Assembly (NCBI RefSeq): GCF_026151205.1 | Contig: NC_087078.1 | Location: 2,288,675-2,352,674 of the forward strand | DNA length: 64,000 nt | Source of the DNA: Bolinopsis microptera | Taxonomy: Eukaryota; Ctenophora; Tentaculata; Lobata; Bolinopsidae | Direction: 5' to 3' | Part shown: positions 48,275 through 59,226 of the stretch, in pieces | Numbering within the stretch: position 1 is the first letter of the stretch | Layout of the letters: every line of letters begins with the position of its first letter | Made by a program: the position numbers and the translations under genes | Notes under the pieces: model-generated | Seen by the model: the letters and a program-made list of their open reading frames with translations, nothing else | Databases searched by the model: none | Told to the model about the DNA's origin: nothing

Positions 48275-51036
48275 ATGGTCGGTATTCGGAGAAGAGCTAA
48301 AAAAGATGTCCTGATTCTGTTCCTCTGCGGTATACTTTTCTTGTCTCATTTTATTTCCAGTTTGTTTTCATACTTTTCAACCGCAAGTCAACATGCCGCA
48401 CAGTCACAGTTCAACACCACCAAGTTTTATTTTGAGAGTGACATTAGTTTTGCACTGCGAATGAAACTCCAAGACAGGATACTCTACGGATCAAATCTAA
48501 AACGTGCAGCTCAAAACATTTTCAACAAAAGAGAAGGATACAACGAATCTTTCTTAGACTCCCTGCCTATAATGCGTGGGATATCACGTGACTTTAGGCC
48601 AATAATCTGTCAGAACAGTACAACTTACAGCAGCAAAAGTAAAGTGTCCGTTATAATCAACTATCACAACGAGTTGTTGTCTCTGTTATTACGGTCGGTG
48701 TACAGTGTTCTAGCATCAATCTCACCTCACAACTTACACGAACTGATCCTTATTGACGATGGTAGTGATCTAACTGCTTATAAGGTGAGATACTGTTATA
48801 AGGTGATCTAACTGCTTATAAGGTGAGATGGACCTGAGATCTCGGGACAATTTTAAAATTAAAACCTATTATTAGGGAATTGATAATTTAAGTTGCCCGA
48901 TATAATAACAATCAAATATATACAGAGGGGGGGGGGGGGGGGCCAAAAGTCAGTATCCATACGTTGGCCTTAATAGTTCAGTCACTGAGTGCCCAATTGA
49001 AATTATTCTTTCTGGTATGATTTACTACCACCACTGGTTCGAGGAATTTGTCAAATCGAAAAATATTCGTGTTAATTTTTTTTCAAATGAAGGTTAATTT
49101 TTGCATTTATTTGATATTTTGGATCTAGTCAGATCGAGCCAAATTTTATTGAATTGTGTTTGGCCATTCGAATTACGTTTGTCCTGAAAAAATGAGAGTT
49201 GTAGCTTCTCAGATGACCTAGATACGAAGCACAACGAGTTTATTCATAATTAAGTGTGATCAGGTGATTGGCTTACCTAATCTCGTGATAGATGACCCCG
49301 TTAAACATTATGGGAATCGCTAAGGCTACCCAATTAAGGTGTCGTGTCACGGTCTCACATAATCACCCAGTAAATTTTGTTAACGAGATACACAAAATGC
49401 TTGATAGCTTCGTCATTTCTAATCCGTTTTGCCTCATCTTTTTCAGATCAGATGCAACATTTCATAATCTATCGTCTCTGAAAAGGCGTTCAGCATGTTC
49501 AAAGAGAACAACATAGGTGTTTTAATATTGAATGGGCGTGGTCTAAAATATTCGAATTTTCAAATTTTAGGGACGGAATCCTCGAACAGTATGCCATCTG
49601 CAAAACAACAACTCTCAAATATAAAACACGGCGGTGGTATAAGACCCAACGTGTGGATACTGACCTTTGCCCCCCTCCACCCCTGTAATAATATCAGATG
49701 GTAGCAGTAACTTTCCAGTTGAGTTTCAGTAAGCTCATTTATCAATCATAGTCAAATGTATCAAAATATAAACGAGCACTTATCCTCAGACTTTACCAAC
49801 ATTTCTCACAATCTCCAGGATCTAACGGAGGTAGAATCTCTGGTAAATCATCTTACGGTCCCAGTAAAGTTTCAACGGTTTGAAAAGAACCAAGGTTTAA
49901 TCTACAGTCGGAGATATGGTTGTCTGCAAGCAACCGGAGATACGATTCTCATACTTGACAGTCATGTCGAAGTTAAACCGGGATTTTTAGAACCGTTATT
50001 GCAGGTTGTCGATGCGAATTATAAAGCGGTTGCTGCTCCAATTTTAGATTTCTGGGACACTTTTAAAAACAATTACTGGTCATTTGATCAGGCATTGGGT
50101 TTTGATAGGTACATGAATTGGATGTTTATATATCAAGAGAGTCCAAAAGACGGCAGAAACTTCAGATCACCAGCTATCATGGGAGGTGCATTTGTTGTGA
50201 AGAAGAAATTTCTAGAAGAAATAGATTACTTTGGTATGTGTATGGAGGGTTGGGGTCAAGAGAACATAGAATTGTCACTGAAAACATGGTTTTGTGGTGG
50301 AGAGGTTCTGTTTGTAACGTGCTCCCGTGTTCTCCACTTTGCAGCAAACCGCACACCATCGAGGCACGGAGACCGGATTAAACCAGCTGAGTTCTGGCAT
50401 AATCAGGGGATTGTTGTTAAATCTTACTTTCCGAGCGATATTTATGAGGAGTTTGATCGTGTGCACAATATTGACAAGGATTTGGAACGATGTACAGAAA
50501 CTATTGAAAGAAACAAAAAACTTCTCATAAAAAACAAATGTACTAGAAATTTTACCTGGTTGAGACGAAATCTAATGCCGAGGATGGAGTCCTACGATTC
50601 TGATACTACAGTGGCTCATACATTGACAGGTCGGAAAAAATGTGTCTCGATAGAAAAGTGGTCCGTGAACCAAGACAAAGTATGTTTAATGTACTGTAAC
50701 ACACAAAAATCTGTTTATGAGCGTGTGCGGCTGACAAAATGGAGGGATTTAAGAATATTTGATGGACTTTGCCTTGACTGGGGCTATGATCCTGTGAAAT
50801 TCAGTACCTGTCATTACTCAGGTGGTAACCAGCTCGTGAGATATAATGTTAAAAATGGTGCTATTTCAAATGAGGGGAATAATGTTTGTTTGGGACAGTA
50901 CGAGAATTCTAAAATATACCTTGATAAAGGTCCATGCAGTAAAGGAGAGGCTGAGAATGAAAGTACAGATTTCGTCGTTTTAAACTTTAGATTTCGAACT
51001 ATATTTAATCAATCGTTGCTTCTCGATAACGCTTGA
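48275..51036 (+). CDS. Polypeptide N-acetylgalactosaminyltransferase, complete, 2 coding exons
   Basis: Exon 1 is 48275-48761 and exon 2 is 49730-51036 (TGA), 597 residues. I chose the donor GATG|GTAGTG and acceptor TTTCAG|TA because only this pair keeps the frame open and restores LIDDVSSF. The alternative donor after AYK at 48784 runs into stops. Residues ~10-35 are a type II signal anchor (DVLILFLCGILFLSHFISS) placing the enzyme in the Golgi. The GT-A catalytic domain has VSVIINYHNE, EKNQGLIYSRR, and the metal-binding DxH as DSH at 239-241. It also has IMGGAFVVKK, EGWGQENIELS (Trp337) and CSRVLHFA. A C-terminal ricin-type lectin domain follows (CLDWGYDP, CLGQYENSKIYL). It transfers GalNAc from UDP-GalNAc to Ser/Thr, starting mucin-type O-glycosylation. 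The GALNT paralogue number cannot be assigned. Confidence 0.9.
48767..48828. repeat. 38-bp tandem duplication beside the GALNT donor
   Basis: GATCTAACTGCTTATAAGGT followed by GAGA occurs at 48767-48790 and again at 48805-48828, directly after the inferred donor at 48762. The duplication creates two further GT sites in good context. Confidence 0.75.
48923..49685. mobile_element. Mariner/Tc1-type MITE in the GALNT intron
   Basis: The left end CAGAGG(G)nCCAAAAGTCAG and right end GGATACTGACCTTTGCCCCC...CCCTG are inverted. TA flanks both sides (48921-48922 and 49686-49687). The body matches 6738-7744 throughout but lacks its ~240-bp GC-rich insert. The left tip has an expanded G run. No transposase is present. 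It sits 44 bases before the exon 2 acceptor. Confidence 0.8.
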
Positions 51037-51059
51037 AAATACAAATGTATCACAGATGT

Positions 51060-51065
51060 AATAAA
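51060..51065 (+). terminator. GALNT polyadenylation signal
   Basis: AATAAA lies 24 bases after the GALNT stop codon, giving a very short 3' UTR before the convergent NOXRED1 gene. Confidence 0.5.
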
Positions 51066-51199
51066 CCAGTTATAGACACAATTAAACTGCAATTTCGCAA
51101 ATTTTTACGATTGTCGGATTAATCATTCATGGTATTTAAACAACTTCATGTTACAATTTTATAATTGATGCAATTTTTGAATAATTGTAAAAGTTTTTT

Positions 51200-52219
51200 T
51201 CACTGATATTTACTAACATCAATTGACTTGGGTTTGAAAAAAGATTGAAAACTGGTGTACAAAATATCCAATGTCTCTTTACGACTGATTTTAGCATTGA
51301 GATTGGAAACCTTTCCTCCAACCCCAACAATATCATTTAATTGGTCCGGTTCACTCGCAATCCTATTTGATCCTCCCGTCACTCTAAAATCTTTCTCTTG
51401 AAGATAAAAGCCATGATTGTTTCCAAACAGAACAGCATTCAAACGATTAAGTGCACCATCTGGAGCAATACGCAGAATGTACCTGTAAAACACTAGAATC
51501 ATGTCTCTGACCCAATCTGGTGAGGTGTGGACAAACCCACATTCCATTCCTGGAAACAACTTTTCAACAACAAGCTCATCTTCCAGTGTCATCCCCACAG
51601 ACTGGTACGGTTCATTGTGCATGTAAGCAGCATCCTTGTTGTACATGTAATCAGTCTTTAGCAAATTTAAGTGCTGTAATTCCTCTGCGACTTGGTGTTT
51701 GGAGAGAGTTGAAACGTAGCTGATCAAAAAATGTCGTGGAGCTAAGTCGACATCCCTTTTTAGAACAACAAGCTGGTTGGATGGAACACAAACAAAAACT
51801 AAGTCTGACTGCTCAACAACCAAACGATTATTACAACAAACATGGACACCCGTCTTTGCCAGGTCGTCCAGTTTTTCAGGTTGAAAAGTGGACACTGAAA
51901 TGTCATGTGGTACACAAACACCATGATGGACAAGTGTTGATATTATGTGTCTGCTCAATCTACCACCTCCAACAAATCCAATGTTCACTCTATGCTTGGA
52001 CAAGCTCCCTTTTCTCAGCATGTCACCCGTGACAATGTGGTGAGTTATAGTATTGAGCATGCCAACAATATAAGTGCTCTGAGAAGCAGCATGCAGAAGC
52101 AACTCAAATGAGCGTTTCCTCAAATGAAGAAGGGAGAGCTCAGATTCATTGAGATTGGTCTGAAATTGAAGGGAAACAAGCCCATGTGTTATGTCGTCTT
52201 CAGTTACTGCTACTCCCAT
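51200..52219 (-). CDS. NOXRED1: NOXRED1-like NADP-dependent oxidoreductase-domain protein
   Basis: A single uninterrupted frame of 339 codons starting ATG at 52219. Residues 78-90 (VNIGFVGGGRLSR) are a Rossmann GxGGxG-type dinucleotide-binding turn. It is followed by VSTFQPEKLDDLAKTGV, CNNRLVVEQSDLVFVCVPSN and LISYVSTLSKHQVAEEL. This is the P5C-reductase/F420-oxidoreductase fold order. The N-terminal SELSLLHLRKRSFELLLHAA and the C-terminal helical part match the architecture of NOXRED1, a poorly studied vertebrate and invertebrate relative of pyrroline-5-carboxylate reductase. The substrate is unknown. It is convergent with GALNT, with 163 bases between stops. The lack of introns in an intron-rich neighbourhood hints at a retrocopy or intron loss, but the frame is intact. 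Confidence 0.8.
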   Translation of the reverse strand: MGVAVTEDDITHGLVSLQFQTNLNESELSLLHLRKRSFELLLHAASQSTYIVGMLNTITHHIVTGDMLRKGSLSKHRVNIGFVGGGRLSRHIISTLVHHGVCVPHDISVSTFQPEKLDDLAKTGVHVCCNNRLVVEQSDLVFVCVPSNQLVVLKRDVDLAPRHFLISYVSTLSKHQVAEELQHLNLLKTDYMYNKDAAYMHNEPYQSVGMTLEDELVVEKLFPGMECGFVHTSPDWVRDMILVFYRYILRIAPDGALNRLNAVLFGNNHGFYLQEKDFRVTGGSNRIASEPDQLNDIVGVGGKVSNLNAKISRKETLDILYTSFQSFFKPKSIDVSKYQ

Positions 52220-53400
52220 CTAACCTGAGATGATGGAATTAAACATGATTATACTTAATTATACATTTTTTGAGTTAATAAACTATGATGATTATAAATA
52301 TATATGAATTTTACTTGATAAAGTGCTTATCTTAAAGTTAAATGTTTTTACAGGCTCTAATAATGTAGTTTTACGAATATTTCAAGCCTTACGTTGTGTG
52401 TTTCCATTCGTGTCCAAGAACATTATAATTATACATTTTTACCCTTAAAATTGATAAAGTCACAGTTTTAAGACAAAATTGAATGTTGAAATTAATTGGA
52501 ACATGAAACCATGAATTGTGTATTATTTTATTGTACCATTAAATAGAATGGCACATTTTGTGTCGTGCCGATATCATCAAATAAAAGTAGACTCATGCAG
52601 GGAAACATGCTGTGCGTCAGCGAGCGTGCTAAATCACTCTACAGTCGATCTTCGAGATTGTTCTAAAAGGGCCCCCGACGGTTGTAACCAACTTCAATCG
52701 ATGTATTTTCGGACGCTGATTCCGAATCACCCCCCATGACATAGGGTTAAAATGCTCCCGTGACGAGATATTGGCGAAAAACTGTCTCGATCACGTGATA
52801 TGACCGTATAAGGAAGTTAGTCTAATTTCTCGTTAGGGTTAGGGTTTCAGCAGTATGCTTTTGTTAAGGATTGGGTAAGGGTTAGGGTTGGGATCAGATT
52901 AGAGGGCTAGGGTTTCGAAAAGTCGTTCAGAACCAGCTAGAGAACGGGTTGAAAAAGTCACGTGACAGTCGGGTGTAGAGTGATTAATCATCATCCGTGC
53001 GTCAGGCCAAGCAACATCTGGTAAAACTGCACTTAAAATTATTATGGTAATTAACAATTATTTCTTAATAATTGCAGCCCACAAAGCGACACATCAGTGT
53101 AGTGGCATAGCGTTGTATGTTAGCGGATTTTGGATTTTTACTCAAGGAAATCGTGGAACAATACACAATAGTTTATGGTTTAATTTTAATGCCATCATGT
53201 GCGGCCGTGTTTCAGCTATCGTCGTGCAAATTTTGCTAATATGCCAACGAAGTTAACTTGCTAAAAAGTTCAAAAACATAATTTTTAAGCCTATCTTTCG
53301 ACCAAAAATCGGTTTTTGCGATTTTACCAGGGGAAACTCAGTTTAACCATTCCAAAACCATTATAAATCGACTCTAGGGTCAAAACTACGCCTAAAAATT
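52220..53400. other. Intergenic stretch with degenerate telomere-like repeats
   Basis: No gene recognised. TTAGGGTTAGGGTTTC at about 52835 and GGGTTAGGGTTGGG at about 52880, with further GCTAGGGTTTC at 52906, resemble animal telomere repeats (TTAGGG). Confidence 0.5.
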
Positions 53401-53413
53401 TGTGTCTGGAGTT

Positions 53414-54745
53414 TGACGGATGTCATTCGAAAAAAATTTCTTCGAAGTTGCGCGCGACACTTTGTAGCACTTGATAGAGGATATAGCCGTGATAGACTGA
53501 TTAAAGGCATTAAACGTTGTCTGAGGAAATATGATAACGTTTTCAGGAAGTTCGGTATTCTAGATGACCGTAACATTATTAAAGAACTCCCCTGATATCT
53601 TTTGATTTATTGAAACACGGGTACTAACTCTGCTAAACTGAACAAATTCTGAAACTTAGGTGAATAAGTGTACAACGTGCTAAACCGAAGTTCAGACTGA
53701 CCAGTGAAAATGGGCGAGTGTACCAAGTGTCATTTTAATTAGAAGTTTTAGTCAGTGATTTATTATTGAAGCTTGTAATTACAATATCTAATGCTCCTAT
53801 AAATACTTTAATTAATTGTTTGTCCCGTTATTCTTTTTCCTTCCTCTTTTCCTTGTCATCCCCTTTAGTTTTAAGATTCTTGCTATAAATGGCTACAGCT
53901 AACACTATTAATGCTAAGTACCAAACAACAAGTGGGAGGTGGATCGTTGGTATACCATTAAATCGATTTAACACCGCAATTCCAGTCGCAAGCCTGGGAC
54001 CACTACTAGCATAGTCACAACATCTACAAAGCTGCCATATAGCCTGACTGACAATTTTCTCGACTGACTGACAATGTTTCTTCTTTTTCCCCATTTAGAA
54101 TACAAAGATTAGTACATTTTAGCTTATGATTAATATTATATTTTTACCTATAGTTTACCTTTTAATTTAGTTTACCTTTTAATTTATTTATTATTGTTAT
54201 TTGGTATTATGAGCTGATATGTATATATACATACGGTATCTAAAATTAAGCGTATAGCAAGCATATTTAACAATTTTTAAGCAATAATGTATTGCGAGCA
54301 GCTGAAACTTAAATATCGCATAAAAATCATATAATTATAACACAAAACTAAAATTTTATTGGAATCTAGGTTAAACTAAGATAAAATTAATATCAGCCCC
54401 TTCGCCACTCTCAGCAGTCAACCAGGGCTCATTAAAGCTTAACAGCGCCTGGGTCCGTTCACCAACTGTGCTAATGTGAGTGGCGGTGTGGTAAAACCCA
54501 TTTTAACAGCGTGAATACTTATCAAATATAAGCGCGCTAGCTGCTAGCATACTTGTATCATTTAATTTTTAATCAAATTTATTCGGATATGTATTTATTG
54601 ATTATGTATTGAATTGGTGATAAATAATAAAATTGTCTTTACTCAAAAAATTGTCTTTTCTCCCTAGATTGCCATCGGGCCATTTCGAGGAGAAAGCGGC
54701 GCGCGCGCTACTTCGAAGAAATTTAGACGAGTAACATCCGTCAAC
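53414..54745. mobile_element. Possible inverted-repeat element, ends share a TTCTTCGAAG block
   Basis: The left end TGACGGATGTCATTCG ... AATTTCTTCGAAGTTGCGCG is matched in reverse complement near 54695-54745 (GCGCGCTACTTCGAAGAAAT, then ACATCCGTCA). About 1.2 kb lies between, including the small frame at 53828-54094. Target duplications were not identified. Confidence 0.5.
53828..54094 (-). CDS. Small single-pass membrane ORF, unrecognised
   Basis: The 88-codon frame has a basic start (MGKKKKHCQ), a short cysteine-bearing segment (LCRCCDY), one clear hydrophobic helix (LPLVVWYLALIVLAVAIY), and a charged tail (KTKGDDKEKRKEKE). The topology is believable for a small membrane protein. However, it lies inside a probable transposable element and I do not recognise the family. 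It could be a chance frame. Confidence 0.25.
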   Translation of the reverse strand: MGKKKKHCQSVEKIVSQAIWQLCRCCDYASSGPRLATGIAVLNRFNGIPTIHLPLVVWYLALIVLAVAIYSKNLKTKGDDKEKRKEKE

Positions 54746-55363
54746 CGAGGCAAGTGCTATAACATAGCGCGAGCCGGGCTAATCCATTAACAATGGTCAA
54801 GTCTGAGCTGGCGTGCGCGTCCCTAGCACGCGCATCGACAATAAGAAAAGACAAGAAAAAGACAGAAGAAGAATAAGAATAAGAATAAAGCGTTTACTAT
54901 ATTGTTGGTTGTAGTGGCAAAAGCGGTCGCGTTATTTGATGCGGGGCAGCAGCATGCATCGTGTTACAAAAAAAGTTTGTAGTGCCTCGGGGACCCCAGG
55001 CTATTATGTTCGACATAAACGTAGTTTGGCGCATTTAAACGCTCTCAAAGGTGCAAGCAGACGCGTTTTTGCGATTTTACAATCTAACCCAGTGCGCCTA
55101 TTTTGTGTAGCGTATATATATACACGTCATTGCTAGCATTCTAATTGGTAGTTAGCGTGCCACGTGTTTTTTCCGAGGATGTAATTGGTTATGAACAATT
55201 ACGTGAATGCTGGTCACGCGCATCTGAATATAATAAAGATTCGGTGGAATGACAGGCTGAGCACCGCCCAGTAACTAACGTGTTGTTTTTATATTAAAAT
55301 TTATGTTATGATATATGAAAGAAGTGGGTCATAGAATCGAAAATTGATTACCTTCTAAGGCGC
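54746..55363. other. Repeat-derived stretch, no gene recognised
   Basis: GGGGACCCCAGGCTATTATG near 54988 and GGAATGACAGGCTGAGC near 55247 are inverted copies of blocks found in the elements at 6.5 kb and 8.3 kb, so this is part of the same repeat family. Confidence 0.5.
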
Positions 55364-55712
55364 GCGCCGAGTTGTATATAATTTTTGAAAGAAATATTTT
55401 ACCGGTTTTTGGTATTGCCCGTTAAGCAATAAAATAGCAAGCTGGACAAAAATTGATCAGGTAAAATTGATCAATTGTGATTATAACTTTCTTTTTTGAT
55501 CGGAATGATTTTTTACGCCAGTTTTATACCTCTTTTTAGAAAAGAAGAAAAAGTTTTATTCTTTTTTAAAGCATATTGACATTTTCATTTTGTATGGTAA
55601 ACTTTGTAGGTTTATAACATACCAAAATGTACGCCGAGGTGGACCCCGGGACCCGTCAACTGTCCAACAATATTTGGAAAAAATATATTACGAGTACCAC
55701 CCATTAAGGTGA
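55364..55712. mobile_element. Short member of the GCGCGC inverted-end family
   Basis: GCGCGCGCCGAGTTG, TATTTTACCGG and CCCGTTAAG at the left, and TGTAGGTTTATAACATACCA, GTACGCCGAGG, TATTACGAGTACCACCC at the right, are the blocks of the 6319-7961 family. They are arranged here as two end-like units around a 200-base AT-rich core. Confidence 0.55.
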
Positions 55713-55952
55713 GGAAAATTAGCTGTATGTTATGTTTTCGAAACAGTCTGAGTCGGAGATTTTATTTGACCGATGACTTTTGGGAGATTGGTTGTGTAAA
55801 TGGAAGTAATAAAGTAAAGTAAAGTAAAGTAAAATTTATGACATCACATCATCACACATGTCTACAAACTATCATCGCACTGTGTGAAAAAATATATAAT
55901 AAATATTTCCTTGATACATGTTACGTATCCCAAATATCAGAGATATATATTG

Positions 55953-56005
55953 CCTTCGGCGGCGCGCGCTTCGCGCGCGAAAAGTGGCATGCAACGTATG
56001 TCAAA
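55953..56005. repeat. GC hairpin module shared with the 4.8-kb foldback element
   Basis: TTCGGCGGCGCGCGCTTCGC followed by GCGCGAAAAGTGGCATGCAA and CGTATGTCAAA is identical to 4930-4980 inside the foldback element. It contains the perfect palindrome CGCGCGCTTCGCGCGCG. Confidence 0.85.
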
Positions 56006-56084
56006 TATTTCCCCACCAACATTAATTAATTATCAAATACAATATAATTTAAAAACAATTTCATCAAAAACATCATCCTATTTA

Positions 56085-56480
56085 AAAAAACTTCCCAGCG
56101 GAATAAAGATTTATAAAACGCTTCTTTGCCACATAAGGATGGAACCAAAGATAATTGTTATGTTTCTCTTTATTACTGACATAACTGGCTCCCTCAATTC
56201 TTACTAAAACTTCATTAGAAACATTCCAAAAAAAGCAATCATTTGTAATACTGTTAGAAATCATATCTATCTTATATCCTTCTAATTTAATTTTAAAACC
56301 TAAAACTGTCACAGAGTTCTTGACGTCCGGAGGGAGTTTGTTCTAATATGGAATAACTCGATCCGGGAGAAAAGACTTCTGGATATTCTTGACCTTTGTC
56401 ACACTTTTACTATGTATCTATTGGATGAAACCAGATTAAGACCTGATCTGCTTGGTCTGAACAAGTAATAACAAATAAAA
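56085..56480 (-). pseudogene. LINE remnant (C-terminal reverse-transcriptase tail)
   Basis: The minus strand reads, with frame breaks, RPSRSGLNLVSSNRYIVKV, RISRSLFSRIELFHI, NKLPPDVKNSVTVLGFKIKL. That is the NxLPxxVxxxxSLxxFKxxL pattern at the end of many LINE polyproteins. Stops and frameshifts make it a relic. Confidence 0.5.
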
Positions 56481-57492
56481 AATCCTCCTTGAATCAAGAA
56501 AAATGCTTTTGACGAAAACTGTTTCTGCTAGTTATATAATTATTAGTGAAACAGCTAAACAGTGTATTGTGGAGGAAAGTCTCTAGGAGAGTCTTTTGGA
56601 TCAAGTCCTCTACACCAATGGTGCACTCATATCAGTAACTACACTGTGCTTTCCCGATTGGCAAAAGTGATCATGCAAGTGTGTTAGTTTAAGAAATATT
56701 GATACCATTACAACTGAAAACTACGATAAGCTTTGTTTTTATTGTTTTTGTGTTATTTCAGCAGTTAAACTTTGAAAAATATACAAATAAAGGCAAAATA
56801 CTCAAAAATCACATTATAATATAAAAATCAGTTTTTGCCTCTCTTGAAAACCTCGAATTTTTGACTTCAAAATCTATCTTCTAGAGTTTTATCCATTTCA
56901 CCTCAAATTTGGAACTTATGTTTCTGACATAAATTTAAAAGTTTGTTATGTAACGATTGTTGTAATTTTGCTCCTAACTCTTTTTATGAGGTTAACCATT
57001 ATAAATTTTGTAACCCGCACTCATGGTTAACCTCATATCTCAGCTTTGGAGCAAGATATCATAAATCGTTACATAACAAAAACTCAAAATACCTTGATGA
57101 ACATTGTTGCCAAGTTACAAGGTTCTAAGTCATAAACTGAAAAAGAAGATAGATTTTGAACACGATTTCATTTAAATCGTCGTTTGAATGCGGGACAAAC
57201 GCTTTTTTAGAGATTTTACCGGCGTATCCTCTAAAATCACCTAATTTGTCAAATTTTAAGGGAGAGGCACCAAAAGGGGAGGGGGCGCCAACAGGGGGGC
57301 GCCTTTTCGGCGGGGGCGCCAACAGGCAACGTTATGCCACTGTTGTAATCTCGTTTTATTTTCATCAGTTTTATTACATTTATTGTATTGGTTCATTATA
57401 TATTGTTAAGGTGTCCAATGACCTGGACAAATGACCTGCTAAAATGATCTGTGTATATTTGAATGTGTAATTGCTTTCGGTTTTATTCTTAC
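56481..57492. other. Intergenic stretch, no gene recognised
   Basis: It contains an imperfect inverted repeat (TAACGATTGTTGTAATTTTG... at about 56947 and ATAAATCGTTACATAACA at about 57059, with AGGTTAACCAT/ATGGTTAACC between) and a GGGGGCGCCAACAG direct repeat near 57285 and 57314. Confidence 0.4.
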
Positions 57493-57574
57493 CTGTGTTT
57501 CCCCTGGCACCTCGAACGGCTTTGAGGACACTCCGAAGAAGAGATAAGGGAAGTCTTGTTCTTATAAAGCTCAT
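57493..57574 (-). CDS. Candidate first exon, possible mitochondrial presequence
   Basis: An ATG at 57574 opens 27 codons rich in Arg and Leu without acidic residues (MSFIRTRLPLSLLRSVLKAV). The frame ends at a consensus donor (ACAG|GTAAGA). The composition suits an amphipathic mitochondrial targeting helix. No downstream exon was identified. Confidence 0.25.
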
Positions 57575-59226
57575 ATTGCTTGCCTCTTTAGTTATAATAA
57601 ATCATGATGTTCTGTTAATTGTTAGTAAATAACATAAAAAGATTCAAATGGATGAAATCATTGGCCTAATTAATACACATTTTCTTGATTCTTCCATCAA
57701 TATTTCAAATCTGACATATATTTCAGTTGCTTATGAAACCATTTATTCTTTTCAGATATCTATTATCCAGAAATTATTATCGTGCAGCATTAAGATAGCC
57801 ATAATTGTGCCTAATGTAGTATGTCAAGTTGTCTGTTAAAAGAGAATGCCAGATAAGTTGTGAGTGGAATGGAGGCAGGTAAAAGTTTTCAACTTTATTC
57901 AATCATGTGATTCTTATAATTGTTGATTGCAAGTAGATAGTGAGGTCTGAGGATAAATGATGGACAGTAATAAATTCTCAATTGATAGGACTTTTAATAA
58001 TAATCTTCAACGAGCCGTTTAATGTTCAAGGGATTTCCAACTTTTGTATTCTTTACCTTTCAAGATTTTTACAATTTTTGTTACCACTTTTGTACCCAAC
58101 TTTTACCATTTTATTTTATTTAATTTATTATTATATATATTGTTTATTTCTTGTCATTTGTCTAACCTTGTAGCTGGTCAGATCAAAGTGTGTCTTGTAA
58201 ATGTCAATTTAAAGAAGAAGAGATGCACAGTCTGATCAGTTACTGCATGCTTGAAGTTGTGTATTATTGGTTCTGCGTTCTCGCTTTGGAGCCCCTGTTA
58301 AGTACAAATCCACCATTGATACCTTATGGATGGAATATACTTCATTTTAGGATAGACACAGGTATTAACAGTTGAAGTGAAACATGTCAGAGCCGTCCCA
58401 TAAATACATGCAGCTGTCTTCCTTATATGTTGAGATAATGTCTCCCTGATATTTATGTGGCGATGTGTCTTAATTTAGAGCTTAAATTTAGACATAAATA
58501 TCATCAGCTGAACAAAGTGTACTTCAAATAGTGCCTAACAGCGAACCACAGTGCAAATCACTGGCTGAGTCTGGAAGTTCTCTAATTTTCTTATGACATT
58601 TCCATCAGCCACATTGGTGGATATGCCTTTACAGCTACTATTGGTCATTGATAATTTGTCAAGGTTATGAGCTCAGGTACTTACATGACATGTGAAGTTA
58701 TCCAACTAAGTACAGTAATGACATTCCTGAACTTGTAGCTGAATCTGTCAATTGCTGTGATAGACTAGTTTGACAGTTCACTGACAATGATCTGTCATTA
58801 TGTATGAAGACCTTGGTTGTTATGCCCAGTCAGATTAGGTTGTCTGCCCTAGTCGGATTAGGTTGTTTTGCTTCATTAGATTCCTTTTGGCTATGAAATG
58901 TCTGCATATATCTGATCATCATGATTTCCACTGCAGTTGTGGCAGCATTATTTTGATGGATAAGTCGAAGTCCAGTCTTTGCATACTTTATATATTTCTA
59001 TTCAGCTCAATAGAGTATGGTATCAGAAATACTTATCTTTTGACTTTTTGATTTTGACCGAAAAATGATGCAATTGATGTCCATTGCCCATTTATTCCTC
59101 AACGTTTGGTCAAATGGGCTTTTGTATTCACCCAAAACTATTTTTAGCTGGATGAGGACGTTATTAAAGTAACGTAATGGAGAGTTGCTGACGTTGCTGA
59201 TCCAATAGATAAAATTAGCTTTTAGA
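57575..59226. other. Intergenic stretch before the KH gene
   Basis: AT-rich, with several 60-codon frames of hydrophobic composition and no motif. No clear promoter could be picked for the KH gene. Confidence 0.4.

Noticed and set aside
48767-48787. Alternative GALNT exon 1 end after AYK (donor at 48785)
   Set aside because: No acceptor in the required phase avoids the TAG at 49750-49752 except a weak ACGAG site. The donor at 48762 with acceptor 49729 restores the conserved IDD-V/S-S region.
53413-53595. 60-codon frame with DRGYSRDRLIKGIKRCLRKY
   Set aside because: Faintly like a reverse-transcriptase tail, but too short and without neighbouring RT motifs to call.
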